Assembly: GCA_031292485.1 (NCBI GenBank)
Contig: JARLHA010000004.1
Location: forward strand, 1 to 33,330
Direction of reading: 5' to 3'
Length of the DNA: 33,330 bases
DNA from: Mucilaginibacter sp.
Lineage (GTDB): Bacteria > Bacteroidota > Bacteroidia > Sphingobacteriales > Sphingobacteriaceae
How positions within the stretch are numbered: the first letter of the stretch is position 1; each line of letters begins with the position of its first letter. The notes under the pieces are model-generated. The model searched no databases, was not told the origin of the DNA, and worked only from the letters and a program-made list of their open reading frames with translations. A program made the position numbers and the translations under genes. Positions 7,329 through 15,904 of this stretch are shown here, piece by piece.

Positions 7329-8838
7329 TACCCGTCATTTTTTCAGGAATTGGGACGCCAATTATTTTAAGCATGGTAGGTGCTATATCACCCAGTTTTC
7401 CGTCTTTAACGTGCGTAACATCCTTATCAATAACTATGCAGGGCACCAAATTTGTTGAATGCGCGGTATTGGGTGTACCATCATCGTTTATCATATAGTC
7501 GGCATTGCCATGGTCGGCTATAATTATAAAAGAGTAACCATTTGCGATGCCTGTTTCAATCACTTCTTTGGCACAAGCGTCAACGGTTTCGGCAGCTTTT
7601 ACTACTGCACTAAAAACCCCGGTATGCCCAACCATATCGGTATTGGCAAAATTCAGGATGATCACATCAGGCCAGCCGCTCTTTAATTCAGGTAAAATAG
7701 CATCCCGGATACCCTCGGCGCTCATTTCGGGTTGCAAGTCATAAGTGGCCACCTTGGGTGAAGGCACCAATAATCTTTTTTCATTTTTAAACTCTTTTTC
7801 CCTGCCGCCCGAAAAGAAAAAGGTTACGTGCGGGTATTTTTCAGTTTCCGCAATCCTGATCTGATTTTTGCCGGCTTCCTGCAAAATTTCACCAAGCGTT
7901 TGTGTCAGGTCATCTTTATCAAAAAGCACTTTTACACCCTTAAAAGATTCGTCATAAGGTGTCATGGTGAGATAATTCAGTTTAAGCGCATGCATGTTAT
8001 ATTCAGGGATATCCCTTTGCGTTAACGCGATGGTTATTTCGCGCCCGCGGTCGGTCCTGAAATTAAAACAGAGTACTACATCCCCTTCTTCTATCACCGC
8101 CAATGGCTTACCATTTTCATCGACGCCTACAATTGGTTTTATAAACTCATCAGTAACGTCCTGCAGATACGACGATTTAATGGATTGAACGATGTCTGTC
8201 GATGCTTCCCCAACTCCGTTCACCATCAGGTCATAAGCCAGCTTAACACGCTCCCAGCGGTTGTCCCTGTCCATCGCGTAATACCGGCCAACTGCCGAAG
8301 CCAGTTTAACAGGCGTATTGGCAATATGATCTTCAAGTTGCGTGATAAAGCCCGCTCCTGATTTGGGGTCGGTATCGCGCCCGTCTAAAAAGGCGTGTAC
8401 AAAAACCTTATCAAGCCCAAAACCTGTAGCAGCATCACAAAGGCCCATAATGTGCCTGATGTGCGAGTGTACGCCACCATCGCTCACCAAACCGATAAAG
8501 TGTACCTTTTTGTCGTTTTGTTTAGCGTATTCAAAAGCCTCTTTTAACACGGGATTCCCCGGTAATTCATTGTCGTCAACGGCTTTGTGTATGCGGCCAA
8601 GTTCCTGGTAAACTACCCGCCCGGCGCCTAAGTTCATGTGCCCAACTTCTGAGTTGCCCATTTGCCCCGCAGGCAAGCCAACCGCCATGCCCGAAGCTTC
8701 GAGTTTTGAGTTCGGATATTTTTTAAGCAAAGAGTCAATAAACGGCGTATTCGCTGCAAATATGGCGTTCGAATAATCATTCCGGCCATATCCCCAGCCA
8801 TCAAGAATTATTAATGCAATTTTTTTCTTATTTTCCAC
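7315..8838 (-). CDS. gpmI: 2,3-bisphosphoglycerate-independent phosphoglycerate mutase
   Basis: A cytoplasmic enzyme of glycolysis and gluconeogenesis that interconverts 3- and 2-phosphoglycerate through a phosphoserine, using two Mn ions. Its 507 aa match the family. Visible features are the metal-binding DGWG at residues 13-16, the phosphoserine in MGNSEVGHMNLGAG (Ser63), DGRDTDPKSG, NFANTDMVGHTG and ADHGNADYM near the C-terminus. The start codon is GTG; no upstream ATG is available, and the next Met (residue 51) would remove DGWG. A perfect TAnnTTTG box ends 4 bases before the GTG, which predicts a leaderless or nearly leaderless mRNA. A lipoprotein gene overlaps its 3' end. Confidence 0.97.
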   Translation of the reverse strand: MENKKKIALIILDGWGYGRNDYSNAIFAANTPFIDSLLKKYPNSKLEASGMAVGLPAGQMGNSEVGHMNLGAGRVVYQELGRIHKAVDDNELPGNPVLKEAFEYAKQNDKKVHFIGLVSDGGVHSHIRHIMGLCDAATGFGLDKVFVHAFLDGRDTDPKSGAGFITQLEDHIANTPVKLASAVGRYYAMDRDNRWERVKLAYDLMVNGVGEASTDIVQSIKSSYLQDVTDEFIKPIVGVDENGKPLAVIEEGDVVLCFNFRTDRGREITIALTQRDIPEYNMHALKLNYLTMTPYDESFKGVKVLFDKDDLTQTLGEILQEAGKNQIRIAETEKYPHVTFFFSGGREKEFKNEKRLLVPSPKVATYDLQPEMSAEGIRDAILPELKSGWPDVIILNFANTDMVGHTGVFSAVVKAAETVDACAKEVIETGIANGYSFIIIADHGNADYMINDDGTPNTAHSTNLVPCIVIDKDVTHVKDGKLGDIAPTMLKIIGVPIPEKMTGNVLV

Positions 8839-8842
8839 AATG

Positions 8843-8850
8843 CAAATATA
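8843..8850 (-). promoter_or_regulatory. Candidate -7 box (TATATTTG) directly before gpmI
   Basis: The minus strand reads TATATTTG, an exact TAnnTTTG match, ending 4 bases before the GTG start. Placing the TSS about 4-5 bases after the box puts it on or beside the first base of the start codon. No TTTG is visible at -33. Confidence 0.45.
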
Positions 8851-9043
8851 AAGGCAACGTTTAAATATGGAGCATTTAATAATTTATTTAATCGGGTGGC
8901 TATTGATGCCCGCACGGAGTTAATGAGATAAAATAAAAAATAAGAACATCGGGTTGAACCCCAAACTCAATGGTCATAACAACCTTTTTAATTCCGCGTG
9001 ATTTCTTGCAACAATCACTTAAGTTTTTTGTCTTATAAATACC

Positions 9044-9439
9044 ATGAAAAATTATTGCCTGCCTCTGCTGATTGTGTTACTGATGGCTCCGGTGCGTCCC
9101 CCTGCCGACCCAATTGATAAAATTGCTAACCTTGTCCGGCAGCGAAACATTCCTGAACTTTCAAAATTATTTGCGGATAACGTCGAACTATCAATACTTG
9201 GTGATGAAAATGTTTATTCCAGGCTGCAAACCGAACAAATCCTCACTAAATTTTTCAGTCAAAATGAGCCTAAGACAATCAAATTACTTCATAAGGTAAA
9301 TTCAAATCCCAAATATGGTTTCGGGGTCCTGCTAATGACCGCCAATACGGGTGTTTACAGAATAGCGGTTACCCTGAAAGAAACCGCCGGCACTCTTTCC
9401 ATTATAGAATTCAGGATTGAAACCGATAAGGTGAAATAG
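9044..9439 (+). CDS. DUF4783 family exported protein
   Basis: A 131-aa protein with a short hydrophobic signal sequence (MKNYCLPLLIVLLMAPVRPP) and a compact domain matching the Bacteroidota DUF4783 family, which looks NTF2-like. It has an N-terminal helix pair (IDKIANLVRQRNIPELSKLF), ADNVELSILGDENVYS, a QTEQILTKFF helix, then strands. The biochemical role is unknown. It lies just upstream of nadC in the same direction, but a 162-base spacer with a 14-bp inverted repeat and a separate nadC -7 box suggest nadC has its own promoter. Confidence 0.8.
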   Translation: MKNYCLPLLIVLLMAPVRPPADPIDKIANLVRQRNIPELSKLFADNVELSILGDENVYSRLQTEQILTKFFSQNEPKTIKLLHKVNSNPKYGFGVLLMTANTGVYRIAVTLKETAGTLSIIEFRIETDKVK

Positions 9440-9451
9440 GCGGTTTGGTTT

Positions 9452-9558
9452 ATGGATCATAGTTCGTAGTTGATAGCCGGAATTAAGTTATTCAAAAAAC
9501 ATCCTGCAGCTGTATTTTATTTTTTTCCATGAACTATGATCCATGAACCATGAACTCT
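9452..9558. repeat. ATGGATCATAGTTC inverted and tandem repeat
   Basis: ATGGATCATAGTTC at 9452-9465 is repeated perfectly inverted at 9531-9544. The right arm continues as near-tandem copies (CCATGAACTATGATCC, then CCATGAACCATGAAC). It fills most of the spacer between the DUF4783 gene and nadC. It resembles a dispersed word-like repeat rather than a terminator. Confidence 0.65.
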
Positions 9559-9571
9559 CTCAAAATCTTCT

Positions 9572-9579
9572 TACTTTTG
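9572..9579 (+). promoter_or_regulatory. Candidate -7 box (TACTTTTG) for nadC
   Basis: An exact TAnnTTTG match ending 22 bases before the TTG start of nadC. It lies just after the inverted repeat, so nadC can be transcribed separately from the DUF4783 gene. No clear -33 TTTG. Confidence 0.45.
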
Positions 9580-9601
9580 CGGCTTTAAATAATAACCCGG
9601 T

Positions 9602-10444
9602 TTGGATAAAAAAATTATTGATCAGTTTATATTAAATTCGCTTAGCGAAGACGTTGGCGACGGCGACCACACTTCGCTGGCAACTATTCCGGCAGGCACA
9701 AAAGGCAAAGCAAAATTATTGGTAAAGGATGAAGGTATTTTGGCCGGGGTTGAATTGGCGCTGGAGATATTCCACATAGTGGACGCAGATCTTAAAACTA
9801 CTGTTTTTTTTAATGACGGCACAAAAATAAAACCGGGAGATATTGCACTGGAAGTTGAAGGCGATGCCCAAAGTATTTTAAAGGCCGAACGCCTGGTGCT
9901 TAATTGCATGCAGCGCATGAGCGGGATAGCTACCAAAACACGACAGATAGTTGATATTTTAAAGGATACAAACACTAAAGTGTTGGATACCCGTAAAACT
10001 ACGCCTGGTTTAAGATACCTCGAAAAGTGGGCGGTACGCATCGGCGGCGGTGTTAACCATCGCTTTGGCTTGTATGATATGATATTGATAAAGGATAATC
10101 ATGTTGATTACTCCGGCGGCATAAAAAATGCCATTGAAAATACACAACAATACCTGAAAGCCCATAACAAAAACCTTTCAATAGAAATTGAGGTTAGAAA
10201 CCTTGACGAATTAGAGCAGGTTTTGCAAACCGGCGGTATAAACCGTATATTGCTTGATAACTTTAATTTCGATAATTTAAAAAAAGCGGTTGAGCTCATT
10301 TCGGGCCGGTATATTACCGAAGCATCTGGCGGAATTACCATTGACAATGTTCGTAAATATGCCGAATGCGGCGTTGACTATATTTCCGTCGGCGCTCTGA
10401 CACATTCGGTTAAAAGTTTAGACCTGAGTTTGAAAGCTATTTAG
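9602..10444 (+). CDS. nadC: Nicotinate-nucleotide pyrophosphorylase (quinolinate PRTase)
   Basis: Converts quinolinate and PRPP to nicotinate mononucleotide, CO2 and PPi in de novo NAD synthesis. The 280 aa match the family. Diagnostic segments are EDVGDGDHTS near the N-terminus, LNCMQRMSGIAT, DTRKTTPGLRYLEKWAV, RIGGGVNHRFGLYDMILIKD, EVRNLDEL, LLDN and EASGGI, which together line the phosphoribosyl and quinolinate sites. The start is taken as TTG at 9602 because the resulting N-terminus (MDKKIIDQFILNSLSEDVGD) matches the usual one and no ATG is available upstream of the conserved region. The TAG stop lies at the first bases of a GATTAGAG-type repeat. Confidence 0.96.
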   Translation: MDKKIIDQFILNSLSEDVGDGDHTSLATIPAGTKGKAKLLVKDEGILAGVELALEIFHIVDADLKTTVFFNDGTKIKPGDIALEVEGDAQSILKAERLVLNCMQRMSGIATKTRQIVDILKDTNTKVLDTRKTTPGLRYLEKWAVRIGGGVNHRFGLYDMILIKDNHVDYSGGIKNAIENTQQYLKAHNKNLSIEIEVRNLDELEQVLQTGGINRILLDNFNFDNLKKAVELISGRYITEASGGITIDNVRKYAECGVDYISVGALTHSVKSLDLSLKAI

Positions 10445-10545
10445 AGATTAGAGACTGGTTATTAGAGATTAGGCGAAAATTCGTCATTTTTCTCTATCTG
10501 CTAATAAATTAACTAACCTCTGGTCTCTAACCTCTAATCACTAAC
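10441..10545. repeat. GATTAGAGACTGG-type inverted repeat between nadC and plsY
   Basis: TTAGAGATTAGAGACTGG (from 10441) and ATTAGAGATTAGG are matched in inverted orientation by CCTCTGGTCTCTAACCTCTAATCAC (about 10517-10541), forming a long imperfect stem. The nadC stop codon is its first TAG. The same words occur at 619-672 and 31586-31612. This is a dispersed intergenic repeat of unknown role that could form a terminator-like RNA hairpin. Confidence 0.65.
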
Positions 10546-10571
10546 ATAAATTTTAGTAATATTGCGGTAAC

Positions 10572-11231
10572 ATGATAACCCCCTATTCGATATCAGCACT
10601 CATCCTGGCGTATTTATGCGGATCGATACCTACGGCTGTTTGGATAGGAATGGCCTTTTACGGGGTAGATGTAAGGGAGTACGGCAGCGGTAATGCCGGC
10701 GCTACCAATACCTTCAGGGTACTGGGTAAAAAAGCGGGCATCCCTGTAATGCTTATCGACATCCTAAAAGGCTGGACGGCAACCAACCTGGCCTATTTTA
10801 TCGGCACCTCGGTAACCGGGGGACCACATTCAAATTATATCAGCTACCAGCTTGCTTTGGGTATTGCTGCAGTTATGGGCCACTTGTTCCCGGTATTTGC
10901 GGGTTTTAGGGGCGGTAAAGGTATCGCCACACTGTTTGGGATGGTTTTGGCGGTAAATTTATCTGCCGCACTATTATGTATTATTGTGTTTGTTATCGTT
11001 TTGATGATTACGCGTTATGTATCGCTCAGTTCAATAATGGGCGGCTTCACTTACTTAACCGGTGTTACTTTTTTCTACAATAAATACACAAACGACCTGA
11101 TCGTGATTTTCGGGATGTGTATTTGTCTGCTAATACTGGTAACACACCAAAAAAATATCGAACGCCTGCTTAAAGGAAAAGAATCGAAAGTAAACCTCTT
11201 CAAGCGAAAAAAAGTCACCAATCGGGCATAA
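10572..11231 (+). CDS. plsY: Glycerol-3-phosphate acyltransferase PlsY
   Basis: An integral membrane enzyme that transfers an acyl group from acyl-phosphate to glycerol-3-phosphate, the first step of phosphatidic acid synthesis. 219 aa with about five hydrophobic segments. The three conserved PlsY motifs are present: AYLCGSIPTA near the N-terminus, GSGNAGATNTFRVLG (phosphate-binding glycine loop), and GHLFPVFAGFRGGKGIAT. The basic tail after residue 195 is probably cytoplasmic. It is followed closely by the DUF2071 gene in the same direction. Confidence 0.96.
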   Translation: MITPYSISALILAYLCGSIPTAVWIGMAFYGVDVREYGSGNAGATNTFRVLGKKAGIPVMLIDILKGWTATNLAYFIGTSVTGGPHSNYISYQLALGIAAVMGHLFPVFAGFRGGKGIATLFGMVLAVNLSAALLCIIVFVIVLMITRYVSLSSIMGGFTYLTGVTFFYNKYTNDLIVIFGMCICLLILVTHQKNIERLLKGKESKVNLFKRKKVTNRA

Positions 11232-11258
11232 TTTGCCGTCTCTATACAATTGCTTCTT

Positions 11259-11993
11259 ATGGCGAAACGCAAGTTTTTACAAGCCGAATGGAACAACCTG
11301 CTGATGCTGAATTATGAGGTTGACCCCGAAATACTCAGGCCATACTTGCCTTTTGCAACCGTGCTTGATCTGTACGAAGGAAAAGCGCTTGTCAGTATGG
11401 TTGGCTTTTTATTCCAGGAAACCAAAGTATTAGGCGTAAAATGGCCGTTTCATGTAAATTTTGAAGAAGTTAACCTGCGTTTTTATGTGAAACATTTTGA
11501 TGGTAAAGAATGGAAACGCGGCGCTGTCTTCGTAAGCGAGATTGTGCCTAAAAGCCTCATTGTACTGGTCGCCAATAATTTATATAAGGAGCATTATAGC
11601 GCCATGCCTATGCGGCATTCTATTGCCCCGGCTAAAGACTACACAAACTATTTGTACGAGTGGAAATTAAAGGGATCATGGAATAAACTTGGCGGCACTG
11701 TAAGCAACCACTTTGAAGACATTAAACCTAACAGCGGCGAGGAATTTATTTTTGAGCATTACTGGGGTTATAACATATTGGGCCCGCAAAAAACTATAGA
11801 GTACCAGGTGGAGCACATTTCGTGGCAGGTTGCCCAGGTTAAAGAACCGGTTTTTGCGGCTGATATAGCTGAATTGTATGGCGAAAAATTTGTACCGTTT
11901 TTAAAGAAAACTCCGTTTTCGGCATTCTTTGCTAAGGGGTCGGAGATTAATGTAAGGATGGGAGAGAAGATATTGGTTGACGCGGTTATTTGA
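11259..11993 (+). CDS. DUF2071 (YqjF-like) family protein
   Basis: A 244-aa cytoplasmic protein matching the DUF2071/YqjF family: FLQAEWNNLLMLNYEVDPE at the start, LRPYLPFATVLDLYEGKALV, then VNFEEVNLRFYVKH. The biochemical role of the family is not settled. The start is ATG at 11259; a TTG nine bases earlier would add only three residues. It lies 27 bases behind plsY, so co-transcription is likely. There is no signal peptide or membrane segment. Confidence 0.8.
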   Translation: MAKRKFLQAEWNNLLMLNYEVDPEILRPYLPFATVLDLYEGKALVSMVGFLFQETKVLGVKWPFHVNFEEVNLRFYVKHFDGKEWKRGAVFVSEIVPKSLIVLVANNLYKEHYSAMPMRHSIAPAKDYTNYLYEWKLKGSWNKLGGTVSNHFEDIKPNSGEEFIFEHYWGYNILGPQKTIEYQVEHISWQVAQVKEPVFAADIAELYGEKFVPFLKKTPFSAFFAKGSEINVRMGEKILVDAVI

Positions 11994-12062
11994 TGTTGCA
12001 AGTTGCTATATTAAATAATTGTTCCTATAATTAGTAAATTTTTAATAACCTAACATTATCGA

Positions 12063-12599
12063 ATGACTCGAGGTAACATTATTCCTGAGGAAGTTGTAAT
12101 AAACCAAATTTACTATATAAGGGGACAAAAAGTTATGCTGGACCGCGATCTCGCGAAATTGTACCAGGTGGAAACAAGGGTCTTGAAACAATCCGTAAAA
12201 CGTAACACCACACGATTTCCAGAGGATTTTATGTTTGAAATGAGCAAAGAGGAATTTCTGAATTGGAGATCACAAATTGTGATCTCCAATTCAGATAAGC
12301 AAGGATTACGATATTACCCCTTCTGTTTCACAGAACAGGGCGTTGCAATGCTATCCAGTATCTTGAACAGTGACAGAGCTATAAATGTCAATATACAAAT
12401 TATTCGCATTTTTACTAAATTACGGCAAATGTTTATCGACAATACTGAATTGCAACTTGATATAGAGAAAATAAAATCCAAACTTGAGAATGTTGATAAG
12501 AATATGGAAATTGTATTTCGTTACCTTGATGAATTAATAGAACGCAAGATTGAAACTAAACCACGAAAAAGGATCGGCTACAAATCTGATGACCTTTAA
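12063..12599 (+). CDS. ORF6N-domain DNA-binding protein
   Basis: A 178-aa protein with an N-terminal ORF6N domain (about 8-110): INQIYYIRGQKVMLDRDLA, LKQSVKRNTTRFPEDFMFEM, and YYPFCFTEQGVAMLSSIL, all typical of the family. A predicted coiled coil follows (about 120-165), then a basic tail (KPRKRIG). ORF6N and KilA-N domains occur in phage and plasmid regulators and in many chromosomal Bacteroidota genes; the role is probably DNA binding. The gene looks AT-richer than its neighbours, which with the phage-linked domain suggests horizontal origin. A 39-bp palindrome lies inside the coding region. The last four bases overlap the 3' end of the convergent pabB. Confidence 0.85.
   Translation: MTRGNIIPEEVVINQIYYIRGQKVMLDRDLAKLYQVETRVLKQSVKRNTTRFPEDFMFEMSKEEFLNWRSQIVISNSDKQGLRYYPFCFTEQGVAMLSSILNSDRAINVNIQIIRIFTKLRQMFIDNTELQLDIEKIKSKLENVDKNMEIVFRYLDELIERKIETKPRKRIGYKSDDL
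12257..12295. repeat. 39-bp palindrome inside the ORF6N gene
   Basis: The 19-base arm TCTGAATTGGAGATCACAA (12257-12275) is repeated perfectly inverted at 12277-12295 around a single central base (12276). It encodes the FLNWRSQIVISNSDK stretch. Such a long perfect palindrome in coding DNA could be an operator for the protein itself or a strong mRNA hairpin. Confidence 0.8.
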
Positions 12600-13873
12600 T
12601 ATACGCCAGATTGACTACCCAGCACCTCCATTATCGCCTTTACTTTAAGCAAACATTCCTCATATTCCTTTTCAGCATCTGCGTGAAAAGTGATGGCACT
12701 ACCTGCATGGAATGACAGGTATTTGTTTTTTTGATTATATAATAACGTACGGATCACCACATTAAAATCAAAATCGCCATCCGGCCCAAAATACCCGATA
12801 GCGCCTGAATAAACCCCGCGTTTACTGTGTTCGTATTCCTCCATCAATTGCATAGCGCTGATCTTCGGCGCCCCCGTCATGCTGCCCATCGGGAATGCAT
12901 TTCTGATAGCTGCAACGTCAGTAATTCCGGGCTGCAATTCGCAAACCACTGTCGAGATCATCTGGTGCACCTGGTTAAAACTGTAAATGCCAAAAAGTTC
13001 TTCTGTTTTAACGGTTCCGGGTTTTGCAGATTTTGTAAGGTCATTCCGCACCAGGTCAACGATCATTACATTTTCCTGTTGTTCTTTGGTTTGATGGCGC
13101 AGTTCCTGCTTGATCGCTTCATCTTCGGCTTCATTTTTGCCGCGTTTTGCCGTTCCTTTTATAGGTTGAGAAATCAATTTGCGGCCACGTTTAGCCAGGA
13201 AACGTTCAGGTGATGCACACAGGATATAATTATCCTTCCATTTAAAAAAAGCAGAAAAAGGATTGGGCGAAACCTCTTTCAATTTTAAAAAAATAGCCAG
13301 CGGGTCAATTTCCGACCCTTCGGCATAAAACTCCTGGCAAAAGTTGGTTACATAGATATCCCCGCGAAGGATGTGTTGTTTGATGCGCTCAACTGCCGCT
13401 AAATATTCTTTTTTGTCAAACCGGGCCTTGACACCGATATTGGGCTCGCCAACTGTTGCGTTGATCGGTAATTGTGCTATAAGTTCAAATATTTCCGCGT
13501 CCTTATCACCAATTATTTCAACCTCATTACCTTTAATACGGATGACATACCTGGGAACAAAAAAATACAGATCGGGAAAATTCAGGCTATCTGTATTTGC
13601 TGAAGTTAAATTTTCAGTCTCATTTTTCAGGTCATAACCAAAGAAACCAGTCATCCACCCGTGATTTTTTTTGCGGAAATCTTCTAACTCATCAAATGCT
13701 GTTCCTGATTCTGCCGTTAGTTCATCCTCAACACCGGCGGCAATAAGCACATCAAACCTGGAATATGGATCGGTAAATTTATTGGAATCAAGGCAGCAAA
13801 AAGCACCAAAGAAAGATGCCCATTGCAAAGCTTTCCGCGTAAAAATTTGAGGATCTGTTACTTTTTTAATCAC
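12596..13873 (-). CDS. pabB: Aminodeoxychorismate synthase component I (PabB family)
   Basis: A chorismate-binding enzyme of 425 aa that probably makes 4-amino-4-deoxychorismate for folate synthesis. Family signatures are visible: HGWMTGFFGYDLKNE in the N-terminal half, LRGDIYVTNFCQEF, the strong SPERFLAKRGRKLISQPIKG core, EQQENVMIVDLVRNDL, and GSMTGAPKISAMQLM with the following YSGAIGYF. The length and lack of an attached glutaminase favour PabB over TrpE, but an isochorismate or anthranilate synthase cannot be excluded by eye. The start is GTG at 13873, the only start upstream of conserved sequence. It lies only about 16 bases after the purA terminator hairpin. Confidence 0.85.
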   Translation of the reverse strand: MIKKVTDPQIFTRKALQWASFFGAFCCLDSNKFTDPYSRFDVLIAAGVEDELTAESGTAFDELEDFRKKNHGWMTGFFGYDLKNETENLTSANTDSLNFPDLYFFVPRYVIRIKGNEVEIIGDKDAEIFELIAQLPINATVGEPNIGVKARFDKKEYLAAVERIKQHILRGDIYVTNFCQEFYAEGSEIDPLAIFLKLKEVSPNPFSAFFKWKDNYILCASPERFLAKRGRKLISQPIKGTAKRGKNEAEDEAIKQELRHQTKEQQENVMIVDLVRNDLTKSAKPGTVKTEELFGIYSFNQVHQMISTVVCELQPGITDVAAIRNAFPMGSMTGAPKISAMQLMEEYEHSKRGVYSGAIGYFGPDGDFDFNVVIRTLLYNQKNKYLSFHAGSAITFHADAEKEYEECLLKVKAIMEVLGSQSGVY

Positions 13874-13881
13874 CCTATAAA

Positions 13882-13914
13882 ATTAAAAAGACGTCCCGGT
13901 AAACCGGAACGTCC
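13882..13914 (-). terminator. Rho-independent terminator of purA, just before pabB
   Basis: GACGTCCCGG (13890-13899) pairs with CCGGAACGTC (13904-13913) with one G-T pair and a four-base loop. On the minus strand it is followed by TTTTTAATT. It lies 22 bases after the purA stop and 16 bases before the pabB GTG. Confidence 0.85.
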
Positions 13915-13935
13915 TCATATATTTAATCCAAAAAA

Positions 13936-15219
<1,284 letters not shown>

Positions 15220-15278
15220 TTAATATCTATATAGTAATTTCCAATTCCTAATGAATAAATCACAATCCTTTTTCATCG

Positions 15279-15286
15279 CAAAGGTA
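15279..15286 (-). promoter_or_regulatory. Candidate -7 box (TACCTTTG) for purA
   Basis: The minus strand reads TACCTTTG, an exact TAnnTTTG match, about 65 bases before the purA ATG. The leader would be longer than for the other genes here, and no -33 element is clear, so this is a weaker candidate. Confidence 0.3.
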
Positions 15287-15333
15287 TCATCATAAATATA
15301 TCTATCATGATAAAAATGAAAAAGATTGATTGG

Positions 15334-15801
15334 TTAAACTTTTCTATCGCAAAAGCCCGCGCGCAATTTTTCGCAATTGCCGTACAGGTTTAAAGAGTGG
15401 TGTTTTATTTCGAATTTCAGTAAGCCGCCCATCATGCTCTGGATCTGCTCGATCCTTGGATCGCAAAACTCAACCACCTTACCGCAATCAATACAAATAA
15501 TATGGTCGTGTTGCTTGTAGCCGTATGATTTTTCAAACTGGGCCATGTTTTTACCAAACTGGTGCTTGGTAACCAGGTCGCACGAAACAAGTAACTCCAA
15601 TGTATTATAAACGGTGGCCCGGCTTACCCGGTATTTTTTATTTTTCATGTGGATGTATAAAGATTCCACATCGAAATGATCAGACCTTGAATAGATCTCT
15701 TCGAGTATTGCAAAACGCTCGGGGGTTTTCCTGAGGTTTTTATTTTCGAGGTAGGCCTCGAAAATCTTTTTAACCATAGCTATGGTTTCCAGTTGGGACA
15801 T
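15334..15801 (-). CDS. Fur-family metal-responsive transcriptional regulator
   Basis: A 155-aa protein with the Fur architecture: an N-terminal winged helix ([20 protein letters not shown], then [20 protein letters not shown] as the recognition region, about 56-76) and a C-terminal dimerisation and metal domain with [17 protein letters not shown]. The structural zinc pair Cys103-x2-Cys106 is present. The second pair is spaced as Cys143 and Cys151 ([17 protein letters not shown]) instead of a close CxxC, so the second zinc ligand set is atypical. Whether it senses iron, zinc or peroxide cannot be told. It lies between purA and the (p)ppGpp synthetase gene, all on the minus strand, with its own -7 box. 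Confidence 0.9.
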   Translation of the reverse strand: MSQLETIAMVKKIFEAYLENKNLRKTPERFAILEEIYSRSDHFDVESLYIHMKNKKYRVSRATVYNTLELLVSCDLVTKHQFGKNMAQFEKSYGYKQHDHIICIDCGKVVEFCDPRIEQIQSMMGGLLKFEIKHHSLNLYGNCEKLRAGFCDRKV

Positions 15802-15818
15802 GATCTTATTATAAAGGG

Positions 15819-15826
15819 CAAAGTTA
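15819..15826 (-). promoter_or_regulatory. Candidate -7 box (TAACTTTG) for the Fur-family gene
   Basis: The minus strand reads TAACTTTG, an exact TAnnTTTG match, 17 bases before the ATG, implying a leader of about 14 nt. Confidence 0.45.
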
Positions 15827-15831
15827 TGAAT

Positions 15832-15892
15832 TTAGTTTGCAGTTTGCAGTACTCAGTTTGCAGTTAAAAAATCAGCAAACTGCGAACTATAA
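15832..15892. repeat. GTTTGCAG word repeats upstream of the Fur-family gene
   Basis: Three direct copies of AGTTTGCAGT (beginning near 15834, 15841 and 15855) are followed by inverted AGCAAACTGCGAACT near 15874-15888, which can pair with the third copy. The repeat ends near the stop codon of the rel gene and is another example of the word-like intergenic repeats in this window. Confidence 0.55.
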
Positions 15893-15904
15893 ATTGCCAA
15901 CTGG

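Noticed and set aside
15832..15892. Repeated GTTTGCAG words as a CRISPR array
   Set aside because: Units are under 12 bases, spacing is only a few bases and irregular, and no cas genes are near.
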